Of a stretch of DNA of 11,529 bases, positions 1-7,380 are shown piece after piece. The position numbers and the translations under genes were made by a program. Each line of letters opens with the position of its first letter. Within the stretch, counting starts at the first letter, position 1. The stretch is from TMED69 sp964642505 (GTDB taxonomy: Bacteria > Pseudomonadota > Gammaproteobacteria > Ga0077536), in the NCBI GenBank assembly GCA_964642505.1, contig CAZXQY010000086.1, positions 1 through 11,529 on the forward strand, read 5' to 3'. The notes under the pieces are model-generated. The model made no database searches. It had not been told where the DNA came from and saw only the letters and a list, made by a program, of their open reading frames with translations.

Positions 1-64
1 AGTTGGTTAGAGCACCACCTTGACATGGTGGGGGTCGTTGGTTCGAATCCAATCGCGCCTACCA
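1..64 (+). tRNA. tRNA-Val (GAC anticodon), 5' end cut off by the window
   Basis: The visible part starts in the D loop. The anticodon stem CCACC/GGTGG (15-19 and 27-31) encloses the loop TTGACAT, giving anticodon GAC at 22-24 (valine). The T arm is GTTGG/CCAAT around TTCGAAT. The acceptor 3' strand CGCGCCT is followed by discriminator A and an encoded CCA at 62-64. About 13 bases (5' acceptor strand and first half of the D stem) lie upstream. It is 80 nt from thrS, so tRNA and thrS could share a transcript; no clear promoter lies between them. Confidence 0.95.
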
Positions 65-78
65 ATCGAAATTTTACT

Positions 79-119
79 AAAGGTTATATTTTAGCCAAGA
101 ATTTTTCTTAGCTACCTTT
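79..119 (+). promoter_or_regulatory. Bulged hairpin in the thrS leader
   Basis: The core hairpin at 92-114 pairs TAGC with GCTA and AAGAA with TTCTT around a TTT loop, with one C/A mismatch. An outer AAAGG (79-83) pairs with CCTTT (115-119), leaving an 8-nt bulge on the 5' side. It ends 25 nt before the thrS ATG. No T-run follows, so it is not a typical terminator. In E. coli ThrRS represses its own mRNA by binding tRNA-like leader hairpins, but this loop carries no Thr anticodon-like triplet, so a regulatory role is only inferred. Confidence 0.4.
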
Positions 120-144
120 CGCGTTATGTTCTTAAGGGGAACCT

Positions 145-2064
145 ATGCCAACAATTACTTTGCCAGATGGAAGTAAAAAACAATTCAATAAAGAATTGTC
201 TGTGCTAGAGATTGCGATGTCTATCAGCAATTCTTTGGCGAAAAAAGCGGTGGCTGGAAGAGTCGACGGCGAGCTGAAAGATTTATGTGTCTTAATAACT
301 GATGACTGTGAAGTAGAAATCATAAAAAAAGATGAAGAAACTGGACTAGATATTGTTAGGCATTCATTTGCTCATTTGGTGGGGCATGCTGTGAAACAGA
401 TATATCCCGATGCCAAGATGGCGATTGGACCTGTTATCAAGGATGGTTTCTATTATGACATAGATTTACCTAAAAATTTGAGTGAATCAGATTTAGAAAA
501 AATAGAGTCAAAGATAGAGCATTTGGTTAAACAGAATTATGGTGTGGTGAGAGAGGTTGTAACGGCGGAAAAAGCCGAGGAGGTATTTCGGGAACGAAAT
601 GAAGACTACAAGATAGAAATTATAAAAGAGATTCCAGAGGACGAAGTTATTGCGTTATATCATCACCAAGAATATATCGACATGTGTCGAGGACCACATG
701 TACCGAATACAAAATTCTTGCGTCACTTCAAACTTACAAAATTAGCGGGCGCCTATTGGAAAGGGGATTCAAAAAATAAGATGCTTCAGCGTATCTATGG
801 TACAGCCTGGGACACTAAAGCAGATTTGGAGGCCTATGTAGAAAGGATAGAAGAGGCAGAAAAGCGTGATCACAGAAAATTGGGGCGACAACTCGGTTTA
901 TTTCATTTCCAAGAAGAAGCTCCTGGCATGGTCTTTTGGCACGAAAAGGGTTGGAGTTTGTTCCGAGCAGTTGAAGAATATATCCGGGATATTTGTTACA
1001 CCGGTTACCAGGAAGTTCATACTCCTCAAGTTTTGGACAGAACTTTATGGGAGAAGTCTGGGCACTGGGATAAATTTAGGGACATGATTTTTGAGACAAA
1101 ATCCGAAAATAGGGATTACGCTGTCAAACCAATGAACTGCCCGGCGCATGTGCAAATTTTTAACAATGGATTGCATAGCTATAGAGACCTTCCGATCAGG
1201 ATTGCTGAATTTGGAGTCGTGCACAGAAACGAGGCAAGCGGAACTTTGCATGGTTTGCTAAGAGCTAGGAGGTTTACGCAAGACGACGCCCATATTTTTT
1301 GTGAGGAGTCTAGTTTGCAGGAGGAGGTTAGTGACCTTATTGACCTGACTTTTCGGGTATATAATGACTTTGGATTTGGAGATATTTCTGTGGCCTTGTC
1401 CTTACGACCAGAAAAAAGAGTTGGTAGTGATGAGTTATGGGACAAATCTGAAGAAGCCTTAGAAGTAGCTTTAAGAAGTAAGGGGCTGGATTACAAAGTG
1501 CAGCCAGGAGAAGGAGCGTTTTATGGGCCAAAAATAGAATTTTCTCTAGAGGATAGCTTGGAGCGAGTTTGGCAGTGCGGGACTATTCAGGTCGATTTTT
1601 CTATGCCGGAGAGACTGGGGGCGACTTTCGTAGATAATAATAGTCAGAAACAAGTGCCGGTGATGGTGCATCGAGCCATTGTTGGTTCGATGGAAAGATT
1701 TATAGGCATATTGATAGAGGAACATGCTGGTAAAATGCCTGTGTGGCTATCTCCTATTCAGGTTGTTGTCTGCGGAGTAGCCGACAAACACAATAATTAT
1801 GTCAAGGAAGTTAGCGAATTGATCGGAAAGTTCGGCATTAAAGTGCAACCAGACTTGAGAAACGAGAAGATCGGGTTTAAAATTCGCGACCACACCATTC
1901 AGAAAATCCCTTACCTGTTGGTTGCTGGAGATCGGGAAGTAGAAAGGAATTCTATCAGTGTAAGGTATAGAAATGGATCGGATCTTGGTAATATGTCGGT
2001 AGAAGAATTCACGTCGATAGTGAAAAAAAAGATTGTTAATCGGAGTCTAGAAGAGGGGGAATAG
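145..2064 (+). CDS. thrS: Threonine--tRNA ligase
   Basis: Class II synthetase that charges tRNA-Thr in the cytoplasm and hydrolyses mischarged Ser-tRNA-Thr. At 639 residues it has the usual bacterial length. An N-terminal TGS domain (about 1-62) is followed by the editing domain with HSFAH (H73, H77) and CRGPH (about 181-185). The catalytic core has MNCPAH (zinc Cys near 332), motif 2 in VVHRNEASGTLHG, the zinc-type His in DDAHIF, and motif 3 HRAIVGSMERFIG. A C-terminal anticodon-binding domain (about 540-639) completes it. All expected zinc and editing residues are visible, so it should be active. The ATG follows AAGGGGA at a good distance. It is the first gene of the translation operon, and its stop lies 3 nt before the proposed infC start. 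Confidence 0.98.
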   Translation: MPTITLPDGSKKQFNKELSVLEIAMSISNSLAKKAVAGRVDGELKDLCVLITDDCEVEIIKKDEETGLDIVRHSFAHLVGHAVKQIYPDAKMAIGPVIKDGFYYDIDLPKNLSESDLEKIESKIEHLVKQNYGVVREVVTAEKAEEVFRERNEDYKIEIIKEIPEDEVIALYHHQEYIDMCRGPHVPNTKFLRHFKLTKLAGAYWKGDSKNKMLQRIYGTAWDTKADLEAYVERIEEAEKRDHRKLGRQLGLFHFQEEAPGMVFWHEKGWSLFRAVEEYIRDICYTGYQEVHTPQVLDRTLWEKSGHWDKFRDMIFETKSENRDYAVKPMNCPAHVQIFNNGLHSYRDLPIRIAEFGVVHRNEASGTLHGLLRARRFTQDDAHIFCEESSLQEEVSDLIDLTFRVYNDFGFGDISVALSLRPEKRVGSDELWDKSEEALEVALRSKGLDYKVQPGEGAFYGPKIEFSLEDSLERVWQCGTIQVDFSMPERLGATFVDNNSQKQVPVMVHRAIVGSMERFIGILIEEHAGKMPVWLSPIQVVVCGVADKHNNYVKEVSELIGKFGIKVQPDLRNEKIGFKIRDHTIQKIPYLLVAGDREVERNSISVRYRNGSDLGNMSVEEFTSIVKKKIVNRSLEEGE

Positions 2065-2070
2065 GGTATA
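2051..2070 (+). promoter_or_regulatory. infC ribosome binding site and ATA start codon
   Basis: A strong purine tract, AAGAGGGGGA (2051-2060), lies inside the end of thrS, 7 nt before ATA at 2068-2070. The infC frame is closed upstream by the thrS stop (2062-2064, same frame). It has no ATG, GTG or TTG until GTG 2113, which would lie inside the conserved IF3 N-terminal domain. IF3 rejects non-standard start codons, and E. coli infC uses AUU for autoregulation. An AUA here would serve the same feedback. Confidence 0.75.
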
Positions 2071-2589
2071 ACGCTAGATAACAAAAAGAATCGTGTCAAC
2101 GGTGAGATAGATGTGGCCCAGGTACAGCTTATAGGAGCGGATGGGGAGAATATAGGAGTCATTGAGACCAATCATGCGATGCAGCAAGCGGAGGAAACGG
2201 GACTCGATTTGGTAGAAATAGTGCCGAATGCGGATCCGCCAGTGTGCAGATTGATGAATTTTGGTAAGTTCTTGTTCGATTTGAATAAGAAAAAACATGC
2301 AGCTAAACGAAAACAAAAACAGGTCCAGGTGAAAGAAATTAAATTTAGACCTGCAACCGATGAGAGTGATTACCAGATTAAACTGCGCAGTTTGAAAAAA
2401 TTCCTAGATAATGGAGATAAAGTTAAGGTGACCCTAAGATTTAGAGGAAGAGAGATGGCCCATCAGGAGTTAGGTGCGGACATGCTAAAACGAGTAGAAG
2501 GCGACCTTGAGGAGGTCGGACAGGTAGAACAGTTTCCTAAGTTGGAGGGTCGCCAAATGGTTATGGTGATTGCTCCTAGAAAAAGTTAA
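2068..2589 (+). CDS. infC: Translation initiation factor IF-3, ATA start
   Basis: IF3 binds the 30S subunit, prevents premature joining of 50S and checks the start codon and initiator tRNA. From ATA 2068 the protein is 173 residues, typical for the family. It has an N-terminal domain (about 1-75, with NRVNGEI, LVEIVPNADPPVCR and MNFGKF), a lysine-rich linker (KKKHAAKRKQKQ), and a C-terminal domain with VKEIKFRP, LRFRGREMAHQE and EGRQMVMVIAP. Starting at GTG 2113 would remove the conserved NRVNGEI segment, so I prefer ATA with its strong upstream purine tract. GTG 2113 has a weaker GGTGAG in front of it and might give a short isoform. It lies between thrS and rpmI in the standard operon order. 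Confidence 0.93.
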   Translation: MTLDNKKNRVNGEIDVAQVQLIGADGENIGVIETNHAMQQAEETGLDLVEIVPNADPPVCRLMNFGKFLFDLNKKKHAAKRKQKQVQVKEIKFRPATDESDYQIKLRSLKKFLDNGDKVKVTLRFRGREMAHQELGADMLKRVEGDLEEVGQVEQFPKLEGRQMVMVIAPRKS

Positions 2590-2608
2590 AACTGCAGGAG
2601 TTAAATTC

Positions 2609-2806
2609 ATGCCTAAAATTAAATCAAATCGCGGCGCCGCGAAAAGGTTTTCAAAGACCGGTACCGGTAGGATAAAACGGCGCCAGTCGTTCAAAAACCA
2701 CATATTGACTAAAAAAAGTGCAAAACGGAAAAGGCATTTAAGAAGCGGCGAGTTGATAGCTAGATCGGATGAAGCATCAGTACGGAAGATGCTACCCCAG
2801 TTGTAG
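2609..2806 (+). CDS. rpmI: 50S ribosomal protein L35 (bL35)
   Basis: Small basic protein of the large ribosomal subunit, 65 residues, matching the usual 64-66. It begins MPKIKSNRGAAKRF and contains KRRQSFKNHILTKKS, both typical of the family. I chose ATG 2609 because GCAGGAG lies 8 nt upstream. An in-frame TTG further upstream would overlap infC and add 13 non-family residues. The gene is 19 nt after infC and 21 nt before rplT. In E. coli L20 represses translation of rpmI through an mRNA pseudoknot; I did not find a convincing equivalent here. Confidence 0.97.
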   Translation: MPKIKSNRGAAKRFSKTGTGRIKRRQSFKNHILTKKSAKRKRHLRSGELIARSDEASVRKMLPQL

Positions 2807-2827
2807 GAACATCAAGGAAATAAAGTA

Positions 2828-3187
2828 ATGGCCAGAGTAAAACGCGGAGTACAAGCCCACGCCAGGCACAAGAAGGTGATAAGGCAAGCTAGGGGTTATA
2901 GTGGCCGAAGAAAAAATGTTTATAGAGTAGCTAAACAGGCAGTAATAAAAGCAGGGCAGTATGCGTATCGTGATAGGCGACAAAGGAAGCGCCAGTTTAG
3001 GGCGCTATGGGTTGTGCGGATAAATGCTGCGGCCAGGCTATTTGGTTTAAGTTACTCTCAATTCATTCACGGACTGAAGCTGGCTAAAGTAGAGGTGGAT
3101 CGTAAAATGCTGGCCGACCTAGCAGTGAACGATATTGCGACCTTTGAGGCAATAGCTGAAAAAGCTAAATCTGAGTTGGCAGAATAA
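2828..3187 (+). CDS. rplT: 50S ribosomal protein L20 (bL20)
   Basis: Early 50S assembly protein and, in E. coli, autogenous repressor of its own operon. It has 119 residues, the normal length. The basic N-terminal extension (MARVKRGVQAHARHKK, then ARGYSGRRKNVYRVAKQA) inserts into 23S rRNA. The globular C-terminal half has LWVVRINAAAR and YSQFIHGLKLAKVEVDRKM. The ATG is preceded by CAAGGAAA. It closes the IF3-L35-L20 group; an 88-nt gap with a strong hairpin then separates it from pheS. Confidence 0.98.
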   Translation: MARVKRGVQAHARHKKVIRQARGYSGRRKNVYRVAKQAVIKAGQYAYRDRRQRKRQFRALWVVRINAAARLFGLSYSQFIHGLKLAKVEVDRKMLADLAVNDIATFEAIAEKAKSELAE

Positions 3188-3226
3188 TCGTTGCCACCCC
3201 ATAACTTGCGAAAAAATTTATTGTTG

Positions 3227-3253
3227 AAAGGGGGATGCTAGGTATCCCCCTTT
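3227..3253 (+). terminator. Hairpin between rplT and pheS, terminator or attenuator
   Basis: A perfect 10-bp stem, AAAGGGGGAT (3227-3236) with ATCCCCCTTT (3244-3253), encloses the 7-nt loop GCTAGGT. The following sequence, GTCGTTATA, is only moderately T-rich, so termination is probably partial, which would set pheST expression below that of the ribosomal protein genes. In E. coli pheST is controlled at this place by Phe attenuation, but no Phe-rich leader ORF is seen here. The stem ends 22 nt before the pheS ATG. Confidence 0.75.
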
Positions 3254-3275
3254 GTCGTTATATAGGCGTAAAAAG

Positions 3276-4283
3276 ATGGCTCCAGATATTAAAGAAATTC
3301 GTAGTGAAGCGTTAGATCTCGTTAAATCTGTTGACTCTTTAGAAGCATTGGAAGGCTTGAGGATTAATTACCTTGGCAAAAAGGGTGTGATAACTGAGTT
3401 ACTAAAAAGCTTGGGTTCTCTTCCTCCGGATCAACGGCCGCTAGCTGGTAAGGACGTTAATTCCGTCAAGAAGACAGTTGCTGCAGAAATCGAATTGCGG
3501 CGACGATCTTTGCAGGAACTGTCTTTGACTGAGAAGCTAGATGAAGAATCTATAGACATCACTTTACCGGGCCGTAATTATTTGCCGGTAGGTGCTGCTC
3601 ACCCAATCACCTTAATCATGGAAAGAATTCAGGATATTTTCGGAAACTCGGGATTTTCGCCTGTTTCAGGCCCTGAAATTGAGACGGATTATTATAACTT
3701 CGAGGCTCTAAATATTCCCCTTCACCATCCTGCGCGGGCAATGCACGATACTTTCTATGTAGAGGGCGGGTCGTTGCTGCGGACTCATACTTCTCCGGTC
3801 CAAATCAGATGGATGGAACTAAACAAGCCTCCCATTAGGGTGATCGCGCCAGGTAGGGTCTATCGATGTGATTATGACCAAACTCATTCGCCGATGTTCC
3901 ATCAAGTTGAAGGTCTACTTGTCGATGTAGACGTGAATATGTCCCATTTGAAAGGCCTTCTCGATCATTTTCTTAAGTCTTTTTTTCAAAGAGATAATAT
4001 CGAGATCAGATATCGCCCTTCTTATTTTCCTTTCACCGAACCATCTATGGAAGTGGATATTAAGTTGCCTTCAAGCCATGGGATTAGTAATTGGCTTGAA
4101 GTTATGGGTTGTGGCTTGGTACATCCGAAGGTTTTGTCGAATGTTAGAATAGATCATGACAAATACAGTGGGTTTGCTTTTGGACTAGGCGTCGAAAGAT
4201 TGGCTATGTTGTATTATGGAATATCAGATCTTCGACAATTTTTCGTTAACGACATGCAGTTTGTCGAGCAATTCGGTAATTAA
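3276..4283 (+). CDS. pheS: Phenylalanine--tRNA ligase alpha subunit
   Basis: Catalytic subunit of the alpha2-beta2 class II enzyme that charges tRNA-Phe. It has 335 residues from ATG 3276, in the usual range. The N-terminal part (about 1-85) is the helical coiled-coil arm that contacts tRNA. The core has FNSG-type sequence followed by SPVSGPEIETDYYNFEALN, MHDTFYV, LRTHTSPVQ, YRCDYDQTHSPMFHQVEG, and motif 3 GFAFGLGVERLAML. I reject the longer TTG start at 3252 because it lies inside the terminator stem. ATG 3276 has only a weak AGGCG upstream. It is 12 nt from pheT. Confidence 0.97.
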   Translation: MAPDIKEIRSEALDLVKSVDSLEALEGLRINYLGKKGVITELLKSLGSLPPDQRPLAGKDVNSVKKTVAAEIELRRRSLQELSLTEKLDEESIDITLPGRNYLPVGAAHPITLIMERIQDIFGNSGFSPVSGPEIETDYYNFEALNIPLHHPARAMHDTFYVEGGSLLRTHTSPVQIRWMELNKPPIRVIAPGRVYRCDYDQTHSPMFHQVEGLLVDVDVNMSHLKGLLDHFLKSFFQRDNIEIRYRPSYFPFTEPSMEVDIKLPSSHGISNWLEVMGCGLVHPKVLSNVRIDHDKYSGFAFGLGVERLAMLYYGISDLRQFFVNDMQFVEQFGN

Positions 4284-4295
4284 GGCGTGTAAATA

Positions 4296-6671
4296 ATGAA
4301 AATCAGCGAAAAATGGTTGCGAGAATTTTCATTAACTGAATTGTCTCGAAAAGAGATCAGTGAACGGTTGACTATGCTTGGTTTAGAGGTGGATTCAGTG
4401 TCGCCGGTTTCTTCCATGGATTTGAGTGGTATAGTTCTTGGGAAAATTGTCGGATTGGAGAATCATAAAGATTCGACGAATCTGAAGATATGTCAGGTTG
4501 ATGTCGGTAATAGCAACCCAGTAACGGTAGTTTGTGGTGCTCCGAAGATAGTTGAAGGCTCGCTAGTAGCATATGCTCCGATCGGAAGTAATCTCGGTCG
4601 AGTAGAAATTAAAAAAAGGAAGTTTAGAGGCGTCGAATCTGATGGCATGCTGTGCTCCCGAGAGGACCTCGGGTTGGAGGAGAAATCGGATGAGTTGCTC
4701 ACCATTCCAGTGAATTGTGCGAGTGAGGGTCAGCTTCTAGAGGAGGTTCTCGGACTACCAGATTTCGTATTTGATTTCGATCTCACACCTAACAGGGGTG
4801 ACTGTTTTTCGGTTTTGGGTATATCGCGAGAGCTATCGTGTCTGGGCGGAGAGATGCGATTTCCTGAGATAAATCCTGCTGAGATTTCTTTGGATGAAAC
4901 CTTGTCTGTTGAAATAGAATCTTTAGAGTGCTGCCCAATATATGCAGGAAGAGTGATACGCGATGTTTGTAATACAGTCGAAACTCCAGTCTATATTTCA
5001 GAGCGTTTATCACGCTCTGGAGTCAGGCCGATAAATCCAGTTGTAGATATCACCAATTATGTGATGCTTGAAATAGGCCAACCTATGCACGCGTTCGACT
5101 ATTTAAAAATAGACGGAGGAATTGTTGTCAGAAAGGCGAGAAACAAAGAAAGATTAGAATTATTAGATGGTCGGATTATAGAATTACCAACTGAGGCTTT
5201 GGTTATAGCCGATCATTTAAAGCCCATCGCCCTTGCCGGCGTCATGGGAGGAATATTCACCGGAGTCTTAGAAAATAGCACCGATGTTTTTTTGGAAGCC
5301 GCCTACTTCGACCCGATTGGTTTAGCCGGTGTTGCACGGAAATTCGGATTGCAAACTGACGCTTCCACCCGGTTTGAAAGAGGAGTAGACCCTAATTTAC
5401 ATAAAATTGCTATAGAGCGAGCTACGCACCTGATTTGCGAAGCCTGCGGAGGCCGACCGGGTCCGATTGTGATTACTGGATCGAGCCATGAGACTCAGTC
5501 GAAAGAGACCGTTCAATTTCGTCCCGAATCGGTCAATAAAAGGCTTGGTACTAATTTGTCAGAAGAGGACATATTAGAAACTCTTAGATCACTTCAATTC
5601 GAAGTAAATAATAAATCTGCCGGTCCGTGGGAAGTGTGTGTGCCGAGCTTTAGGTTTGATATTGGTGCAGAAGTAGATCTCCTCGAGGAAGTGGCTCGTG
5701 TTACTGGATACGACAACATCCCGGCCGAATTACCTCAGTTCCAGGCCCGACCTAGTCTGCACTCTGATGAACTGAAAACGAAAGATGCACTCAGGCAAGG
5801 GTTCGTTTGGCGGTCCTACACCGAGGTGGTGACTTATAGTTTCGTCTCCAGTGATAAGGGTAGATTGTTGGGTAATGATGATTTGGTCGTGCTTACCAAT
5901 CCTATATCCAGCGAAATGGAGGTTATGCGCCCCAATTTATTGTCTAGTCTTGTTTATCCGATGATCCATAATTTTCATCGACAAAAAGATGAACTTAGAC
6001 TGTTCGAAATAGGGAAGGTTTTTAGGAGGGAAGGTAATAAAATAGTAGAGGAATTACACGCGGGATGCTTGCGTTTTGGACCGTTGTTCGAAAAACAATG
6101 GGACTTAAAACCCAAAGAGTCGGATTTTTTTGATATCAAGGGCGATATGAATTCGATTTTGTCACCCATTTTCGAGATCGAGTTAGAGGTTACTGCTAGT
6201 GGTTTGAAAGGTTTACACCCCGGTCAAAGTGCTAGTGTTTTCTCCAACGGGGTGCAGATAGGTCTTTTGGGAGCCTTGCATCCAGGTTTAGTTAGAAAGC
6301 TAGGTTTAATGGGAGAAGTTCTATTTTTCGAGGTAAACCTCGACGTTATAAGACCTGCTAAGCCTAAAGAGTTTAGGCCAATTTCAAAATTCCCTAGTGT
6401 GATGCGGGATATTTCGATTGTAGTGGACGAAAATGTGTCTGCCCAAAATTGCCTATCAATTATACGAAATCTTGACCTCCCTATTTTGAGAGACTTACAG
6501 TTATTTGACCTATATAGAGGGCAAGGTATTGATTCATTGAAAAAAAGTTTTTCTATAGGCTTGATTTTTCAGTCGTCATGGAGCACTCTTACGGATGAAG
6601 AAGTTGATAACACTGTGGGCGTTATATTGAAATCTCTGGAAAAAGAAATTGGCGCAATCTTAAGGAAGTGA
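4296..6671 (+). CDS. pheT: Phenylalanine--tRNA ligase beta subunit
   Basis: Partner of PheS; it shapes the complex, binds tRNA and edits Tyr-tRNA-Phe. It is 791 residues and full length. Domains in order: N-terminal MKISEKWLREF; an EMAP/tRNA-binding OB fold (about 39-150, with VVCGAPKI); B3/B4 editing (about 210-370, with NPVVDITNYVMLEIGQPMHA); a B5 domain (about 400-475, ending LLEEVARVTGYDNIP); a catalytic-like core; and a C-terminal ferredoxin-like anticodon domain (about 693-791, FPSVMRDISIVV). No breaks are seen. It ends 4 nt before ihfA, whose ribosome binding site AAGGAAG overlaps the end of pheT, which suggests translational coupling. Confidence 0.98.
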   Translation: MKISEKWLREFSLTELSRKEISERLTMLGLEVDSVSPVSSMDLSGIVLGKIVGLENHKDSTNLKICQVDVGNSNPVTVVCGAPKIVEGSLVAYAPIGSNLGRVEIKKRKFRGVESDGMLCSREDLGLEEKSDELLTIPVNCASEGQLLEEVLGLPDFVFDFDLTPNRGDCFSVLGISRELSCLGGEMRFPEINPAEISLDETLSVEIESLECCPIYAGRVIRDVCNTVETPVYISERLSRSGVRPINPVVDITNYVMLEIGQPMHAFDYLKIDGGIVVRKARNKERLELLDGRIIELPTEALVIADHLKPIALAGVMGGIFTGVLENSTDVFLEAAYFDPIGLAGVARKFGLQTDASTRFERGVDPNLHKIAIERATHLICEACGGRPGPIVITGSSHETQSKETVQFRPESVNKRLGTNLSEEDILETLRSLQFEVNNKSAGPWEVCVPSFRFDIGAEVDLLEEVARVTGYDNIPAELPQFQARPSLHSDELKTKDALRQGFVWRSYTEVVTYSFVSSDKGRLLGNDDLVVLTNPISSEMEVMRPNLLSSLVYPMIHNFHRQKDELRLFEIGKVFRREGNKIVEELHAGCLRFGPLFEKQWDLKPKESDFFDIKGDMNSILSPIFEIELEVTASGLKGLHPGQSASVFSNGVQIGLLGALHPGLVRKLGLMGEVLFFEVNLDVIRPAKPKEFRPISKFPSVMRDISIVVDENVSAQNCLSIIRNLDLPILRDLQLFDLYRGQGIDSLKKSFSIGLIFQSSWSTLTDEEVDNTVGVILKSLEKEIGAILRK

Positions 6672-6675
6672 AGAG

Positions 6676-6981
6676 ATGGCTTTGACCAAGGCGAAGTTAG
6701 CAGAAACTCTCTTTGAACAGCTAGGCTTAAATAAGCGCGAGGCTAAGGATTTAGTTGAGGGCTTTTTTGAAAATTTAAGGTTGTCGTTAGAGTCAGGCGA
6801 GCAAGTGAAACTATCAGGTTTTGGGAATTTTGATTTGAGAGATAAAAACGAACGGCCAGGTCGGAACCCTAAAACCGGGGAAGAAATCCCCATTAGTGCT
6901 AGAAGAGTAGTGACTTTCAAGCCAGGTCAGAAACTAAAGTCTAGGGTTGACATGTTTACAGCTAAAAGAATGGTTGAGTAG
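6676..6981 (+). CDS. ihfA: Integration host factor alpha subunit
   Basis: Sequence-specific DNA-bending protein of the HU/IHF family that works as a heterodimer with IhfB in nucleoid structure, transcription and site-specific recombination. It is 101 residues, typical. It begins MALTKAKLAETLFE and has LSGFGNFDLRDK and the beta-arm RPGRNPKTGEEI, with the intercalating Pro at position 65. The alpha assignment rests on this arm and on position directly after pheT, where ihfA lies in gammaproteobacteria. IHF often takes part in integrase reactions, but the element at the right edge appears to use a serine recombinase, which generally does not need it. Confidence 0.96.
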   Translation: MALTKAKLAETLFEQLGLNKREAKDLVEGFFENLRLSLESGEQVKLSGFGNFDLRDKNERPGRNPKTGEEIPISARRVVTFKPGQKLKSRVDMFTAKRMVE

Positions 6982-6984
6982 AAA

Positions 6985-7341
6985 ATGTTAGAACCAACGA
7001 ATAATAGTGAGCTACCCACGATACCTGGGAAACGCTACTTTACTATAGGTGAAGTAAGCGAACTTTGCGCTGTCAAACCTCACGTTCTAAGGTACTGGGA
7101 GCAAGAATTTCCCCACTTAAAACCAGTTAAGAGAAGAGGTAACAGAAGATATTATCAGAGACCAGACGTTATATTGATTCGCCAAATTCGAAGTTTATTG
7201 TATGAGGATGGTTTCACCATTGGTGGTGCAAGGCAACAATTGTCGGGTGATGAAATAAAATCCGATAGTAGTCTGAGTAAGCAGATAGTTAAACAAATGC
7301 GTGAGGAACTAGAAGACGTCCTCGCCCTACTGAAGACCTAA
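6985..7341 (+). CDS. Small MerR-family transcriptional regulator
   Basis: 118-residue protein with the MerR winged helix-turn-helix (about 17-90): KRYFTIGEVSELC, then VLRYWEQEFPHLKP, RGNRRYYQRPDV and LLYEDGFTIGGARQQL. The C-terminal part (about 90-118) is a short helix, too short for a ligand domain, and there are no metal-binding cysteine pairs. It matches the MerR-like protein found after ihfA in Pseudomonas and relatives, whose role I do not know. The start is 3 nt after the ihfA stop, with GGTTGAG upstream, so it is probably translated from the same mRNA. It is the last gene of the operon. Confidence 0.93.
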   Translation: MLEPTNNSELPTIPGKRYFTIGEVSELCAVKPHVLRYWEQEFPHLKPVKRRGNRRYYQRPDVILIRQIRSLLYEDGFTIGGARQQLSGDEIKSDSSLSKQIVKQMREELEDVLALLKT

Positions 7342-7378
7342 GTAGCCGTTCCCAATCCGGGGAAGGTTAGCCGGCTAT
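7342..7378. terminator. Stem structure between the convergent merR and coiled-coil genes
   Basis: TAGCCG (7343-7348) pairs with CGGCTA (7372-7377), and inside it TTCCC (7349-7353) pairs with GGGAA (7360-7364). A 10-bp perfect palindrome, TAGCCGGCTA, covers 7368-7377. The structure fills the 39-nt gap between the two convergent stops. No T-run follows on either strand, so it may be a weak or Rho-dependent bidirectional stop rather than a classic terminator. Confidence 0.4.
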
Positions 7379-7380
7379 AC

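Noticed and set aside
2113..2589. infC starting at GTG 2113
   Set aside because: It would drop the conserved NRVNGEI segment; ATA 2068 has the better ribosome binding site. Kept only as a possible short isoform.
3191..3250. Leader peptide for Phe attenuation before pheS
   Set aside because: No frame holds a run of Phe codons; the short frame from TTG 3191 reads LPPHNLRKNLLLKGGC and is not Phe-rich.
3252..3275. Longer pheS N-terminus from TTG 3252
   Set aside because: The codon lies in the terminator stem and the eight added residues are not family-like; ATG 3276 gives a normal PheS.
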